Assembly: GCA_022478985.1 (NCBI GenBank)
Contig: JAKSZP010009192.1
Location: 186,001-250,000 of the forward strand
Direction: 5' to 3'
Origin: Massospora cicadina
Lineage: Eukaryota; Entomophthoromycota; Entomophthoromycetes; Entomophthorales; Entomophthoraceae
DNA: 64,000 nt
In this document: positions 11,150 through 23,590 of the stretch, in pieces
Layout of the letters: every line of letters starts with the position of its first letter
How positions within the stretch are numbered: position 1 is the first letter of the stretch
Made by a program: the position numbers and the translations under genes
Notes under the pieces: model-generated
The model's database searches: none
The model's input: only the letters and a program-made list of their open reading frames with translations
What the model was told of the DNA's origin: nothing

Positions 11150-12420
11150 GACCTATCTACTACAAACCCCACTTCAAATCCAAAGTTAAGGAGCTATCAA
11201 TGAGGACTGAGCTCAAACAGCTGTTGGACGCAGGGTTGTGGTGCCTTCCCAAAGCCCTTGGTCATCCCCACTCCTATTATTAAAGAAGAAAAATAGGGGT
11301 CATCAGGTAGTGATGGGTTACCATAAGCTAAACAACCTCACCAAGAAGGACAGCTACCCTATCCCCCACATTAATGATGCTTTGGCCCAACTCTCTGGGT
11401 CTAAATTCTTCTCTATCATGGACTTGGCAAGCGGATATTAGTAGATAAACCTTTCTCTACAGGATCATGAGAAGTGCGCCCTTTTCTACAGCGAGGGTTT
11501 GTTCCAACCCACTTGAATACCTCAGGAGATGTATAATGTGCAAGCCAATTTTCAGCGAGCTATGAATCATATTTTCTAGGATCCCAAGCTGAGCTGTGTG
11601 ATTGTCTATATCAACAACATAACTGTATTTTATAAGACCTTCAATGAACACCTTACCCATTTAAAGGAAGTCTTTCAATGCTTGGGGGCTCTAGCATCAA
11701 GCTGAAGCCCTCTAAGTGTACTTCTTTCAAAAAATTGGATTTCCTTGGGCACTCTATCTATCAAAATTGGATTCAGCATCTTCAAGGAAAAGTGGAATTG
11801 ATTTATAAGATGCTGCGCCCCAAACAAGCTCGTGACATACAGGTATCCTTGGGCATGATGGGGTAATACCATTAATTCATCCCCAAATTCGACCAGCTTA
11901 GTGAGCCCCTTGTACGTCTCTTTGCAAAGAACACCCCTTTTCTTTGGGTGCTGAACAAAAGGCCGCATTTGAGAACCTGAAGACACTATTGCAAAAAAGG
12001 CCCATACTCCTTCACCTTGACTATAGAAAGCCCTTTTTTGTTAATGGATGCCTCCAATTGCACTTTCAGAGCTATCGTGGCTCAGCTGGATGAAAACGGA
12101 GTTAATCACTTCATATCTTACTTCAGCAAGATGTTCTCAAAAGCTGAACGTAACTACAGCGTCACTGAAAAGGAGTGCCTTGATTTTTTACTTGTGGTCA
12201 AATAATATCGCTTTTTCTTTATGGGACTTCATTTAAAGTAATTATGGACCACGTTTCATTGAAGTAGTTGCAGAATATGAAAGATTCACTGGGCGGTTGG
12301 CTCGCAGGGCTCTTAAGCTCCAGCATTATGACATGACCATTGAGCACCAAGCTGGGACACGCCATATAATGTTGATGGGCTGACGTGGCAGCCTGTCCTT
12401 CACTTGTCAACAGCGAAGCA
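11150..12420 (+). pseudogene. Gyp-C reverse transcriptase and RNase H, decayed
   Basis: RT text runs SPLLLLKKKNRGHQVVMGY, then KKDSYPIPHINDAL, FFSIMDLASGY (motif A Asp kept), and VIVYINNITVF at 11600-11627. The YLDD box is YINN at 11607-11618: both metal-binding Asp are Asn. The RT thumb follows (IKLKPSKCTSFKKLDFLGH). RNase H is recognisable as FLLMDASNCTF, SKAERNYSVTEKECLDFLL at 12017-12205. The core of the RT frame is cut by several stops. Confidence 0.82.
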
Positions 12421-12449
12421 GAAAGGTTTCACAACCTCCTACTGACTCC

Positions 12450-13560
12450 TGACGTGTGAGCTGATGAAGATGAACCAGTACAGAAGATGCTCGCTTGGCA
12501 CTCACGCAACAAAAAGGTAGAGAACAGAAAATTATATAATAAAGTAGGAGTAAATTTTTTGCCATATCTCCAGCCCTCCGAAAAAGTATCTATCATTTTA
12601 GAGTCTTACACTATCATGGGGCATAGAAGAGTATGAAAAACCTATGAGTGTATAAAAGAGTGGTACTATTAGGAGGGCATCATGGAAACCATAACTTTAG
12701 TCTTAGATGCATGCCTGACCTGTAAAAAAAACTAACTTCAAGCCCCAATATAATTATCAACCTACGACGCCTAACCAAACCCTTCACGCCATAAGTTTGG
12801 ACGTGTTAGGTCCTCTCCCTCAAACTATTCATATAAATCATTATATCTTAGCTGGAATTGATCATTTCACCAAGTGGGTTGAAACTGTTGCTCTTCCCGC
12901 TCAGACTGATAAAGACATGGCTACCTTCTTACACCAGTACATCTTCACCTGGCATGGGTGCCCTCAGATCCTCCTATGCAACAATGGGAAGAACTTATTC
13001 ACATGTGGTAAAGCTACTCGCCACTTCTATGAGAGTTCAACAACTCTTCTCAGCCCCCCATAACCCATCCACAAATAGTGCAGTAGAAAGAGTTAACGTG
13101 ATCCTTGTCTCAATTTTACGCAAAATGGCCTCTTCATACCCTCTCCACTTGGATCTCTACTTGCCCAATGCCTTCATGGCCTACCATATTAGCTACCATC
13201 ACACCCTCAAGATGTCCCCTTTTTTGTGTGTTATATGGTCGAGAACCTATGGTGCCAGCTTTATTAACAAAAATATTTTCTCTGATCAGAATGATCCTGA
13301 ACAAGCAATGAAAATTTTGCCCAACGCATCATCCAATTACAATCAGAGGCCATGACTAATCTAGCAAAGACTGTTACCAAAGCAGGCCAAGCCACAAATG
13401 AGCTCAGGGTTCCTCTTCCTTCATACCAAGTTTTTGATTTGGTACTATATTACCACAACCAAATTACTTCAAGAAGTGAAAAGTTCAGCTCTATCTGGGA
13501 ATGGCCATTTTGATCAAATACAAATGAGGGGATGAGTATTCTAATAAATCCCTCTACTAA
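12450..13560 (+). pseudogene. Gyp-C integrase, decayed
   Basis: The zinc-binding end is eroded (near 12600-12730). The catalytic core reads ISLDVLGPLP near 12790 (first Asp kept), FTKWVETVALP, then LLCNNGKN near 12975, where the second Asp is Asn (12980-12982), and SAVERVNVILVSILRKM (Glu kept) near 13080. The tail includes KMSPFLCVI and YGREP. The core is split between two overlapping frames (12797-13063 and 12858-13355) by one shift near 13040. Confidence 0.82.
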
Positions 13561-13631
13561 AACTCACAATCAACTGAGTCCATGGCCTTTTACTTTGGCT
13601 TTATTCTCACCCAACATTCTTGTGGGGGTGA

Positions 13632-14385
13632 TGTTGGAAATTTGCCTCCCATGCTTATGAATAGGAATGTTGTGGGTAACAATTGTCCAAAGAGAGGAAA
13701 TATCAGACATTTTCAGGTCCACTATAATAAGGAGGTTATTTCAATGAAAGTAACGATTTAATTGGCAAAAGACCCTGGCTTTTTCACGGTGAAACCCCAC
13801 AAATTGGGGTAACTTGATATCGAAAACTCCACGGGCAATAAAAAATAAGACCAAGCTATCAGATTATCCCAATTATGCGGTGTACCTTGGGGTGTCCATT
13901 GGATGGTACTCCCCCAGCCAATGCCAGGTACATTCAAGCACTAATATGGGGACAACCCCCTTTTATAGGCATGGCAGGGGTCCCCCAAGGTAAAATAATT
14001 TCCTCTGATGGGGATTGGCTTAAGTTAATTAAATCTTTACCTCATGGGTACGTAATACTAAAAGTCAACTACTCATTTATCATTCAGCCAAAGTAAAGCA
14101 AGTTTTCTGAGCTTCAATAGGCTGAACTCACATATTACCTAATTTTAATTCTTTAAGCTATCTGAACGTCGAGCCTTAACGTTTTAAATACTATTATCGA
14201 TGTATTAAGTAAACACTTTTTTACCCCCATGCGGCGCCAAATAAAATTTTTTTATCTAAACCTTTTCAGCATATAGTTATTTTTATTATTTTTCATATAA
14301 GTAGTGAGAAAAGATATTCCTTTATATTGTTGGATTAGGTGTAGATAAGCACCAGTGAGCCTTTCTCCAACCCAAAGATCCAACA
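13632..14385 (+). repeat. Gyp-C 3' LTR
   Basis: 754 bp, TGTTGG...CCAACA ends. It is preceded by a purine-rich TGTGGGGGTGA (polypurine primer candidate). Internal AT-rich and GC-rich blocks align with 7750-8497. Confidence 0.9.
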
Positions 14386-15250
14386 ATCCAATCTGAGTGA
14401 TCTTCAGCGGTGTAACACCATAGAAACTTCTCTAAGCATTGGTTCAGTCGTTTAGTATGTCCATCAGATTATGGTGATAGGCAGTCAAAGGCATGGTCGA
14501 ATCAGATGAGTCTTACACAACTCTTCCCAAAAGACAGAGGTAAACTGAGGCCACAGTCACTATTTACTCTTGAGGGACCCCATGAAGAGAAATCACATTA
14601 GATACAAATAGCCTAGTCATCTCATATGTGGTTACCTTGGTTCTTCAGGGACTAAAGTGGGCGAACTTTTTAAAACGGTCCACCATCATGATGGCATTGT
14701 AGCCATCTGGTGCAGGTAAATCACAATAAAAACTACTGATAAGGAAGTCCAAGGCCCTTCAGCCTTTTTAAAGTAGTACCAACTACCCCTTTAGTGGCTG
14801 GTAATTTGGCTAAATTTGGTTGCTGACCAAGCATTCTTTACAATACCTGGCCAACTGCGCAGCTAATTCTTCCAATTGTAAGTATGACAAATTAGCTCCA
14901 TCATATTCGCCTTCCCAGGAAGGCCATCAATGATTCCGTCATGATGGTCCCAGATGGTTTTCAGGAGAAATGGTCCAGCGGTAACAGTTAGCGCTCCTGA
15001 AACCACACCATTTCATCCTTCATGTGGTAATCCCTAGCAATGTCCTCCTGATTTAACTCGCTCTTGGTAAGACCAAAGTATACTCAGCCAACAAAGGCTG
15101 TGAAAGGACTTTTTTGTGAACATACTATATTCCTCCGCATTTTATAGAGGAGCAAGCGCTGACCCATGGGCCAAGGGAAAGGGAAGTTGAGAAACAATAT
15201 TACCCAGTGGAATCATCAAACGGTTATTATGCACCTCTAACTCATTAGGA
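14386..15250 (-). pseudogene. Gyp-B integrase, main part, decayed
   Basis: Minus-strand counterpart of the Gyp-D and Gyp-H integrases. Recognisable equivalents are the H2C2 region (near 14840-15010), the DGYDAIM...VDRFxKF block (near 14670-14720), the region before the second catalytic Asp (near 14560) and the QIELLNQCL-like block near 14410-14450. The frame breaks many times. It ends at the Gyp-C junction, with the last part at 6972-7749. Confidence 0.7.
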
Positions 15251-16720
15251 TTTGCAACTAGTGCAGTTCCATCTCAAAGCATCCGCCAAACCATTCTCCT
15301 TGCCCTGTGTAAACTCATATACCAACGTAAATTGGGCCAGGTTCTCATTCCAGCGGGTTTTCCACGAGGTCAAAGTATGAGGTGCGCAGTAGTAGAATAA
15401 GGTCTGGTGATCTGTACTCACATGGAACAGTTAGGATGAGCCATGCAAGTGTTTGATGCCATTAGGTAAGCTCTTCAAACACTGCCAATAACTCTTTGAT
15501 TTAAACGGCGTAAGTTAACTCAGGCAGAGACATCTTCCAAGAAAAATGTCCCATTTGATGCTCTATTCTATCTTCACCTACTTGTAATTGGGCCATCGCT
15601 ATGGTGAAGTTAAAGGCATTGGTGGCCACAATAAGCTCTTTTATGGGATCCTCATTGCGAAGGATGGACATAGATAACAGGGTGCTCTTTACCACTTGGA
15701 AGGCATCCTGAAAAACAGAAACCACTGGAGCACTTTTGCTCCACGTGCCTTATACAAGGGTGCCGCCAACTCAAAAAGATTTGGCGTAAATTTTATAAGG
15801 AACGGTTACATCCCTAAGAAACTCCTCAATGTCTTAACCAAAGTTGGTATGGGCCACTTACAAATCGCCTTCTTCTTCACTGAAGTAATCATTGGTCTTA
15901 GTCAAACACAATGTTGCCCAGGAAGATGACCTCAACTAAAATAATTTACACTTACTAATTTCTAGCATAAGGTACGCTGCCCTTAAAAATCTCCACCACT
16001 TGCCACAAGTGTAAAGCATGGGACTCTTGATCAGGGAAAAAAACCAGGATAGCATTCATGTAACCCCTCATAAACACCAAGCAGGTCCATCAAGACCGCA
16101 TCTATACAGCGTTAAAAGATAGATGGGCGGTTTTTAAGCCCAAAGGAAATAACCTGAAACTAAAAATTCCTTTTTGAGTGTGGAATGAGGTTAACACTCC
16201 AGGCCCTTCTTGATCCGGATCTGAATGAATGCAATTAAGCAATCAGTTTTGAGAAAATTATGCTTTCTACACATAGCAACAATCTGAGAATCGAGAGGGT
16301 GAAGTAAGTCTGGGACTGTGTCATTGTTGAGATTCCTATATTCTACGCATGGGCGTAGAGAACCATCAGTTTTCTCCACAAAAAGAAGTTGGGAGCATAC
16401 CAGAGAGATATGCTGAAATATCGCGCCTTTGGCTGGATATTCCTTGATCCACACATATAATAATGTTTCCTATCATACACTCAAGTGGTAAATGACAGAA
16501 GATATATTCAAAAGATCAACAGTGAGTTTGAACTCACATTCAAACTCTGAATGAGAAAAAAGTACATTGGCTGAAGCTTTATTAAACGAAGATTCTACCC
16601 CTCCAAACATAAAGGTAAAATACCTACAAAGAGGTATCCAGAAATGGAGCAAGCCTGAGTGTTTGAATATTGGTCCAGTGGGGCAATCACCTTGAAAATT
16701 AGCCACAGGCAAGGGTACAA
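15251..16720 (-). pseudogene. Gyp-B reverse transcriptase and RNase H, decayed
   Basis: The N-terminal RT frame (16191-16454) reads AKGAIFQH, LLFVEKTDGSLRPCVEYRNLN and FIQIRIKKG, typical Ty3/Gypsy fingers and palm. The YMDD box at 16051-16062 reads YMNA, so both catalytic Asp are lost. RNase H appears in 15501-15725 (FQDAFQVVKSTLLS, VATNAFNFTIAMAQLQ, where TDAS has become TNAF). The domain ends near 15270-15310 with the counterpart of NGLADALSRN. Confidence 0.8.
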
Positions 16721-16859
16721 CTAAATGATGACCATTATCAAAGTTAAAGATAAGGCGTTGTCTGTTAAGTTAAATGACGTTAAGTTTTTCGCCACCACTC
16801 TACCCCCCAAAAATGAGGTATAAGAAGCTTCTATTACTGGAAGTTGTTAACTAAATACT

Positions 16860-17524
16860 ATTTTACAAAATGATAATTCACTATTCCTAGAATTTTCAGC
16901 GTGAAGATACCTTGGGAAGCCCCTCCCCTAACCATACCACCTGGCAAATAATTAAGCTCAAGGTAGTCGGCTAGGTCTTAGTCAAAGAAATTCTCAGAGG
17001 CTCCTGTATCCACCAAAATAGTTGTGCTGATTTTCCCTGATGGGGATCAAAGGTTATAGTTAAAAAAAGTATTTATTCTTCTCATCTACTAATAGAAGAC
17101 AATGCCAACACTCCACCAGAAAATTCTTCATCCTGCATTTGCATACCTCCAGCGTACGTTTCTGCACCATAGAATAGAGAGGGAGATGTTGGCCACTCTT
17201 GATACTGAGGTCGCATATCCCACATATCTTCAGAAGTCGCATAAACAATTTTATAATGTAAAAGTACCTCTTTTTCCATTGCCTGTATTCTGCATATCTG
17301 GTAGGGGTCAAGCACGGGTCCTCTGAGGTAATCTGGTATGTAGAAATAGGTTCCAAGCTAGAGTTCAAAGAAATGATATTTGAATCGTAGTTTTTATCTA
17401 AAGAATTTGCATTATATTCAGCGTTTTTTGTTGTTAATAACCCCATACCAGATTTGGTAACTGGTTGTGCTTTGTTATCCAGGGCCATCACCACCAAACC
17501 CTTTGCTGAGTCTTTTTTCTGCAC
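16860..17524 (-). pseudogene. Gyp-B protease and gag-like region
   Basis: Protease: LVDTGASENFF on the minus strand near 16985-17030 with the catalytic DTG triad intact, followed by RGGASQGIFTLKI. Gag-like frame: 17060-17524 (154 codons), starting AKGLVVMALDNKAQPVTKSG. The alternative frame 17082-17315 carries FYGAETYAGGMQMQDEEF. The same block is FYDAETYAGGNLMPEEDF in Gyp-H, so it is a conserved Gag signature of this family, though I do not match it to a named domain. Confidence 0.7.
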
Positions 17525-17636
17525 TGTGGAAACGCAATGAAAAAAGTTTTAATAATTCTTTTTTTGTCAAATTCAGGGCTTGACACCCCTGGACCCTCAA
17601 CTTCTGCCATAACAGGAAGAGAATCGGTGGGTGAAA
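17525..17636 (-). other. Gyp-B leader end, left of the Gyp-D insertion
   Basis: Minus-strand GAGGGTCCAGG is shared with the Gyp-D leader at about 19545. The leader continues at 48366, across Gyp-D. Confidence 0.7.
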
Positions 17637-18524
17637 TGTACTGATGACATAATCGAGAGTACCAATTGCAAGGATTTAGCTAGTCGTCAGGAGACCAAAA
17701 AGGTGAAGCTTTAGGTTTTCCTGACCTCAAAAATACCCTATACCAGCGCTGGGTTCATGCCAGGTATGCGCAGGTTGGCCTAGAGGATGTGAGTGACGTT
17801 TTGCCCTGTATTTGGCAAGGGTGAAAGCGCAATTGCTATATCACTAATAGTGAAAGTTCACTTCAGTCAATTGGTGACAGGGTTTTAAAACCCTTTAGAT
17901 TTTTGAGATTTTAAAATCAGGTTGGCCATGTTTATAGTTAATAATGCAAGTTTGCTCAATCTCAAGCTATAGTACCCATGCCAATGGAAACGTGCTCTTA
18001 TTGGTGCATATGGTCTTAGCACCACTTCCTCCAATTGACAATTCCCCCTGATTATTTAGATATGTTCCTCTAGACCAATCTTCCTCATTGTTCGACTTTT
18101 TTCAATATACAATTCCCCATTTTTTACGTCTTTTGATTATGGCTCCTTGGACGGTCCTGTGAAGAAGACCCCTTTGAGGAGGTCTGTATCTACGTTGGCC
18201 ACTACATTTTATCCAAATTAACTGCAGCATACGGTGCACCTGCGGGTCGCTCTGGTCCCCTCCAGATTAAAGCACCCAAGCTCTTTTAGCATTGATATTC
18301 ACCTGATTATTAAATCCCCTTTGGGGTAAAACCGGGTATTGTTGTTTTTTTTGTTATTATTATTATACAATACTTTGTACACCTTTGAACTAGGTCTCTT
18401 CTGCTCTGGCTCCCTCCGCAGTTCTCAATTGCTGATCTTGTTAATGTCTAGTTCCTTGGCGGTGTGGTTGTGCATCCTGCACCACCTCTTTGGGAACAAG
18501 AGAGTTACAGACACTATCTTGACA
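17637..18524 (+). repeat. Gyp-D 5' LTR
   Basis: 888 bp ending CTATCTTGACA. It aligns with 47482-48365; the start TGTACTGATGACAT lacks six bases present in the other copy (TGTCGTGTCCTGATGACAT). No TGG-type primer-binding site follows. All three family members instead have TTA-rich text containing an AACC block after the LTR. Confidence 0.85.
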
Positions 18525-19610
18525 TTAATTGACCAACCATTTTTATTTTACGTGCATCATAATTATCTGTGTTGGGCTTTCTTTATGTTGATTTTGGTGC
18601 ACTGGCCGTTTGTCATGGCCACTATGGTGCTCACCTCAGTTATACCGTTTGGTTTTGTATTGATGTGTCTCAGCATTATTCTTACAACAACCAACTGGAA
18701 AGTGCCCAATTTTCCTGCTTGTACCTGGTGGACTCAAAGTTTTTGTGAACCAGTTGTTACAATTCCCTGTCTTTCCTCTGAGATTTACTCCAAAATTTAA
18801 CAGGCCCAAGCTTCCCTCTCACTGTAAGCTTCTTTGTATAATGTTAAATTGTCTGGTTCTTTTTCACCCTTATGTGGGGTGGATCTGCTATAGGAGCTGT
18901 CTCCAGAGGTGGCCAACTGGGTTTTGGTGTTCTGGGCACATCCAAATTTTGTTGAGATCAGTGGCTGTTTTAAGGTGTTCTAGAGCGACGTCATCCAGAT
19001 GTGTCATCCATCCACCCCTTCTAAGAGTGCTTTTCTGTTTTCTAAGCTGGCCACATTGTGAAAATATTAGAATAAATTTATGATAAAGCACATGTTCTAC
19101 CATTGCCCAACGTCATTAAAACGTTATTTCTTCATTTTACCTGGACCTCCCTGTAATAAACTTCCCAATTTGGCAGTCACCCCCTCCCAACATTGACCAA
19201 CTTATTGAAGCTCCTTGGGTCGGTTTCCCCACCCCAACCCAGAAGGGGCGAAGTAATTTGGCCATCATTGTTTCCCCAGGGAAGCCCCAATAAATAAGGA
19301 CCCAAAAAGTTGCACATGTACTCAAAAAGTAGGAATCTTACCCTTATAAGCCTTCAAGTTCTGACAAATTTGAAGGAAATATGGGTCTAACCCTGAGTTT
19401 AAATTAAATGTTTCAGATGATTCCACTGTAATGATGTCACAGCAGCAGCCCCTATTAATACAGTGACTGCAACTAGTGTTTTTCTTGAACAGGGCAGAGC
19501 TCCCCTTTGATTCCCTCCAGTTTCAGCAGAATTGGAGGGTCCAGGAGAGTCTAGACCCAGATCTATAAAAAATCAATAATAATGATTTTCTTTACACCGT
19601 GTTTTTGCGG
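18525..19610 (+). other. Gyp-D untranslated leader, about 1.1 kb
   Basis: No coherent frame. It is alignable with the Gyp-B leader (48366-49351 plus 17525-17636), for example ATGGCCACTATGGTGCTCA, GTACCTGGTGGACTC and ATTAAATTAAxTGTTTCAG. Conservation in two copies marks it as element sequence rather than an insertion. Gyp-H has a much shorter leader of about 290 bp. Confidence 0.7.
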
Positions 19611-20420
19611 TGCAGGCTGAAGCAAAAACTAAGGGCTTCGTGGTGATAGCCCTGGATAACAAAGCACACCTGGCCATTGGTTTAGGTATGGGGTCGTTGA
19701 ATCCTGAAAACGCGTTTTATAACTTTAATGTCATACAAAAATGGGCCATTTATTATTTGTTATGGCTCTGACGAGAGCCCATTTTAGTATACCAAATTAC
19801 CCCTGATAACCCACGTTTGACCCCTACCATGATCTGCAGAACTAAAAGGTTAAAAATAAACTACGTTTAAGATATAAAAATGTTTATGCAACTTCTGAGG
19901 ATATGATGTAGTATGTGTCCACAGTCATAAGAATTGGCAATTATCCCTCTCCATTTAGAATGTAAAAACATACACTGGAGGCATGCTTATGCCTCATGAA
20001 GATTTTTCTGGTAAGGTGTTGGTGTTTACTGATATAAAAAAGGAATATCATGGATATTTTTAATAGACTTCTACCCTTTCATCCCCTTTAGGTATAATCA
20101 GCACAACTATTTTAGGTGGATACTGGAGCCTCTGAGAATTTTATTGACCAAGACCTAGCCAACAATAAAGAGCTTAGTCACTTGCCTGGTAGTATGGATA
20201 GGGGAGGGGCTTCTCAAGGTATTCCCGCACAGAAGGTTCCAGGGAGAGTGGATTATTAAGTTGATAAGTATCATTTTCGGACCATTTCCAAGCAACAAAA
20301 ACCTTCTTACCCCATTATTTTAGTATTAGAGTGATGGCAAAAGTTTGACGTCAGGACCAACATGAAAGAATTACCTAGTCTTTAACTAAAAAGAATGGTC
20401 ATATACTAGTTAAGCATTTT
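19611..20420 (+). pseudogene. Gyp-D gag-like region and protease, decayed
   Basis: The gag-like start reads AEAKTKGFVVIALDNKAH, matching Gyp-B (KGLVVMALDNKAQ). Protease near 20115: LVDTGASENFIDQDL, with the DTG triad intact, then MDRGGASQG. Stops occur between these blocks, so no intact protein is encoded. Confidence 0.75.
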
Positions 20421-20449
20421 TCTGAGGCTAATTCTCAGGGCGGTCAGCC

Positions 20450-20896
20450 TTAATGGCCCAATATCCACAAACTCAGGCTTGTTTCATAACTGAAGCCCTC
20501 TCTGGAGGTATCCTAGCCTTCTACATGAGGGGTTGAAATCTTCGTTTGATGCGGCTCCAGCCAATGTACTACCATCTCAATCAGAGTTTGATTATAAGTT
20601 TAAGCTCACCGTTGATCTGGTGAATATATCTTCCCAAATTTACCATTTTAATTTACAGGAAGAAGCGGCATTAGATTTGTGGGTTAAAGAGCAGTTAGCC
20701 AAAAGCGTGATTTTTCAGCGTACCTCTCCAGTATGCTCACCACTTTTCTTTGTGAATAAATCCAATAGTAGTTTACACCCTGCATAGATTATGGGAGCCC
20801 TAACAATTTCACTGTACCAGATTTACATCACATCCCACTGGACTCACAGATTGCACGCTATGTGGAAAAGGTGAAAGTCTTCTCCAAACTGGATTT
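20450..20896 (+). pseudogene. Gyp-D reverse transcriptase, N-terminal part
   Basis: The open frame 20533-20787 reads PANVLPSQSEFDYKFKLTVD, AKSVIFQRTSPVCSPLFFV, a Gypsy RT fingers domain. After a shift, PLDSQIARYVEKVKVFSKLDL follows to 20895, where Gyp-E begins. The rest of RT is at 44855. Confidence 0.82.
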
Positions 20897-22003
20897 AGTT
20901 AAAATTTAGGAGCTTCTTTGTTTGTTTATATAAATAAATAACCACTAATTGATAATTTGCACAGGTTGGGTTTATGCACTCTTTGAGTTGTGTGATGATA
21001 TATGATATATGTCTGATAATAGTATGAATACTATTCTCCATAGTTGAAAAAAGATAACCAGTTTTTGGTCCAACGCTTAACCTTTATTTATCCTCAGAAT
21101 AATCTTAATGTCTTTAGCAGGAATTTGTACCATTATACCGCCTAATTTGATCCACACTCAAATCCTTATTTTAAGGCCTTTCCTTTTCTTTCGGAGTCTC
21201 ACAGAGTCTACAGCTGTTCCCCTCTTAGCTCAGCTTCTCTTCTTAAGGATCCTCGATCATTACTCTTTATCTTAATAAAGACTCCCCAATTAAAGCACAA
21301 AGCAATAATTTACTGTGATGAATAGACTAAAATTAATAATAAATTATGTTAACGTCTTGTTTTATTTGTGATTTATCAGAGGATTTATAAGGGGATTCAA
21401 CACCCAACCCTTAGTTAGCGCCTCTGCCATTAAACAGCAGCTATTGCCATTGAATTTTCCTTTATAGTCTCATCAGTGATGGTCTTCACCATCCTGGTTA
21501 GGATTCCTTCATTGGACATCCTTGAGACCAAAAATGGAAAGCGTCAATAATGTGTCTATAACATTTTCCACTTGATCTCAGTGAATCAACCATATTTAGT
21601 GTATGTGACCTGCTTAAGTAATGGGACTTGTTTCACATTATGACAGGTCACAAACAAAATGATTATTTTGCTAGTTGTAGGTGGCATCACTCGCCTCACA
21701 ACTTGCTCCTTAAATTCCCAATTTGTTGGTGATGAAACCTGACCAATCCCAATCAGTACACCTGATATTTAATCATCAATCAATTATCAGATGCCCTCAT
21801 TTTGTCAGCACTCTACCCGACAAGATCTTAAGCATTCACCTAGATTGTATAATGGATCCAAACCAGGTGAATTTTCTAAATTCTCCCAAACATTATTAAC
21901 CTAAAATAAGGGAAACAATATCCAATATACTCGCTATAGGGAATTATCCCCTAGCAATCCATAGTATTATAGACATCTTGAAATGTGGGCAAAAATCCCA
22001 ACA
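20897..22003 (-). repeat. Gyp-E 3' LTR
   Basis: 1107 bp. Minus strand starts TGTTGGGATTTTTGCCCAC at 22003. It aligns with both parts of the 5' LTR: 20930-21700 with 38070-38845, and 21700-22003 with 44553-44854. Landmarks are TTGCACAGGTTGGGTTTATG and GATATATGATATATG. Confidence 0.88.
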
Positions 22004-22017
22004 CATCTCCCCTCTTT
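22004..22017 (-). other. Gyp-E polypurine tract
   Basis: Minus-strand AAAGAGGGGAGATG lies directly against the start of the 3' LTR, the expected site of plus-strand DNA priming. A weaker equivalent (GGGGATG) abuts the Gyp-A LTR at 55239. Confidence 0.75.
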
Positions 22018-22869
22018 CCTAGATTTCCAGAGAGAATAGGATTGAAACAAATGAACACCACCTCAGACACAAGGTCAAATTTTTTAGGTTCTAGCAGAGA
22101 ATAGTCAATATACACTCAATGTTGCTCAGGATAACCTTTGCCATGTTGTTCTCTTCCTCTTCCTCATCGCTACCACCTACTCAGAGTGTGGTCCTCATGA
22201 CCTTCTGTCATGCTCAGCTGGTTGATTTACTCATGATATACTGATCCCAAGATCCAGTTTTCCCTGTAAGGGCATATGACCCATTGTCATATTCAGGATT
22301 CTTGGTCCAGCTTATCCATTTCCTGATCTTCCTCCTTGTCCTTGATAGGAGGTCACTGTGCCGATGTTTGTTTTGTGGCACAATTAAGAATTCTTATATA
22401 TACTCGCTCTTGTTGTTTCTCATAATAACTTCTTGGATCATATCATTCTTAATTCTTCTCTGAAGAGCTTATTTCATTAATTTCGAGATTAATTTCTCCA
22501 AAATTAGAGCTCAATTGATTTTGAAGTTCACAATGTAGACTATTATAAAAGTCTGACAACCCCCCTCTTGTCCAGCATATATGTCAAATTCAGAGTCTTG
22601 GTACCAACAACTGCTCGACAGCATCTGCCAGAAGATTTTTGGCTCTTCCAACTGATGAGTTAATCTTCACGATTGAACCTCTTCTATGGTCCCCTAGGAT
22701 TCATACTCTCAGTCAAGTACCCATTGCCTGTCTTTTCATGGAATTACCAGAATGGGTATTCAACCCTGACAAAACCAGGTTAGCAATTATCTTGAATTAA
22801 ATGCGACCAATTTTCCCTCTGTCATTAATTCCCAAAATAGATTTTAAAACTCTCATGTATTCAGCTCCA
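22018..22869 (-). other. Gyp-E 3' spacer
   Basis: No domain recognised. The minus-strand reading is broken by many stops. The distance from integrase to LTR in this element is about 2 kb, unusually long. Confidence 0.4.
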
Positions 22870-23590
22870 TTTTCAGATACTCCTACAATCATTGTTAAAC
22901 CTCCTAAAACAATGCTCTCCGCTCTTGATTAATCATTACTCACCAAATAAGATGTTTTCCAGAGCTCCTTGCCAACTCAGCCAGTTTACAAACCAGCTGT
23001 ACTGTCAACTGAACTAGACATTGGAAACTGAGAACATTTTGGCTTCCCTAAACAGAATTAAGGACCTGAGTAACCAAGGTTCCATCCACAGCTCTGAACC
23101 CCTCCAATCTCAAAAACAACCTAGCTTAAGACATTGCAGCCTATGCTTTTCGCTTTGCCAGCCAAGTAATTTGAAGTTGAGCCAAAACTTCCAGCCTCTC
23201 CCAGCTTCCATTGCTCATTCTGCTTTTGCTTCCAAGAAGCTCATAGTCATCATCTGCAGGATGCCATCCTCTCCCTGTATGACTATCTCATTTCTGGCGC
23301 ATCCCATTGGTATCTTCCCCTAATGGCTTTGATTGGGGGCATGATTTGCAACCCCACCTGATAACCCTTGTTCGATGCCAGCTCATATGTCCAATATTCT
23401 TGACAAATCCTATTGGTAAGCGCTCAAGACCAATTGCCCAGCTCTGGTGCCATATCAGGATTATTCAGAGCTATTCGCCAACTGCCTCTTCTTGTTCTAT
23501 TTCTTCCCTCCACATTCTGGGTATTGCGTTTGGCAAATACCAATATACACATCGCTCTTTCCCTAGTCACATCTCACAGGGATCAGCCTA
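22870..23590 (-). pseudogene. Unassigned decayed frame downstream of the Gyp-E integrase
   Basis: One minus-strand frame can be followed from about 23580 to 22935 (over 200 codons). It is broken only by isolated stops, after which sensible text continues: LIWHQSWAIGLERLPIGFV, GWHPADDDYELLG, WERLEVLAQLQITWLAKRKA, LVTQVLNSV, LVQLTVQLVCKLAELARSSG. It lies between the integrase and the polypurine tract, where some LTR elements carry an extra or env-like gene. I see no signal peptide, membrane segment or known motif. The plus strand also has open frames here (23021-23323, 23307-23612), so the strand choice is an inference from element orientation. Confidence 0.4.

Larger units (their letters stand above)
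7750..14385 (+). mobile_element. Gyp-C, near full-length Ty3/Gypsy element, 6.6 kb
   Basis: Two LTRs (7750-8497 and 13632-14385) enclose gag, protease, RT-RNase H and integrase in order on the plus strand. The flanks are ACTCA (7745-7749) and ATCCA (14386-14390). The uninterrupted site in related elements reads CCCA here, so both are consistent with an original ACCCA duplication, each with one C-to-T change. The host is the Gyp-B integrase. The catalytic Asp pair of RT and the middle Asp of integrase have become Asn, so it is inactive. Confidence 0.9.

Noticed and set aside
18339..19083. Hydrophobic plus-strand ORFs (153 and 112 codons) resembling membrane proteins
   Set aside because: They straddle the Gyp-D LTR end and leader and are not kept open in the homologous Gyp-B LTR and leader; hydrophobicity comes from T-rich DNA.
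20897..20960. A 5-bp target duplication for Gyp-E
   Set aside because: The left terminus is mutated (TAGTT for TGTT) and only ATT is common to both flanks; not enough to call.
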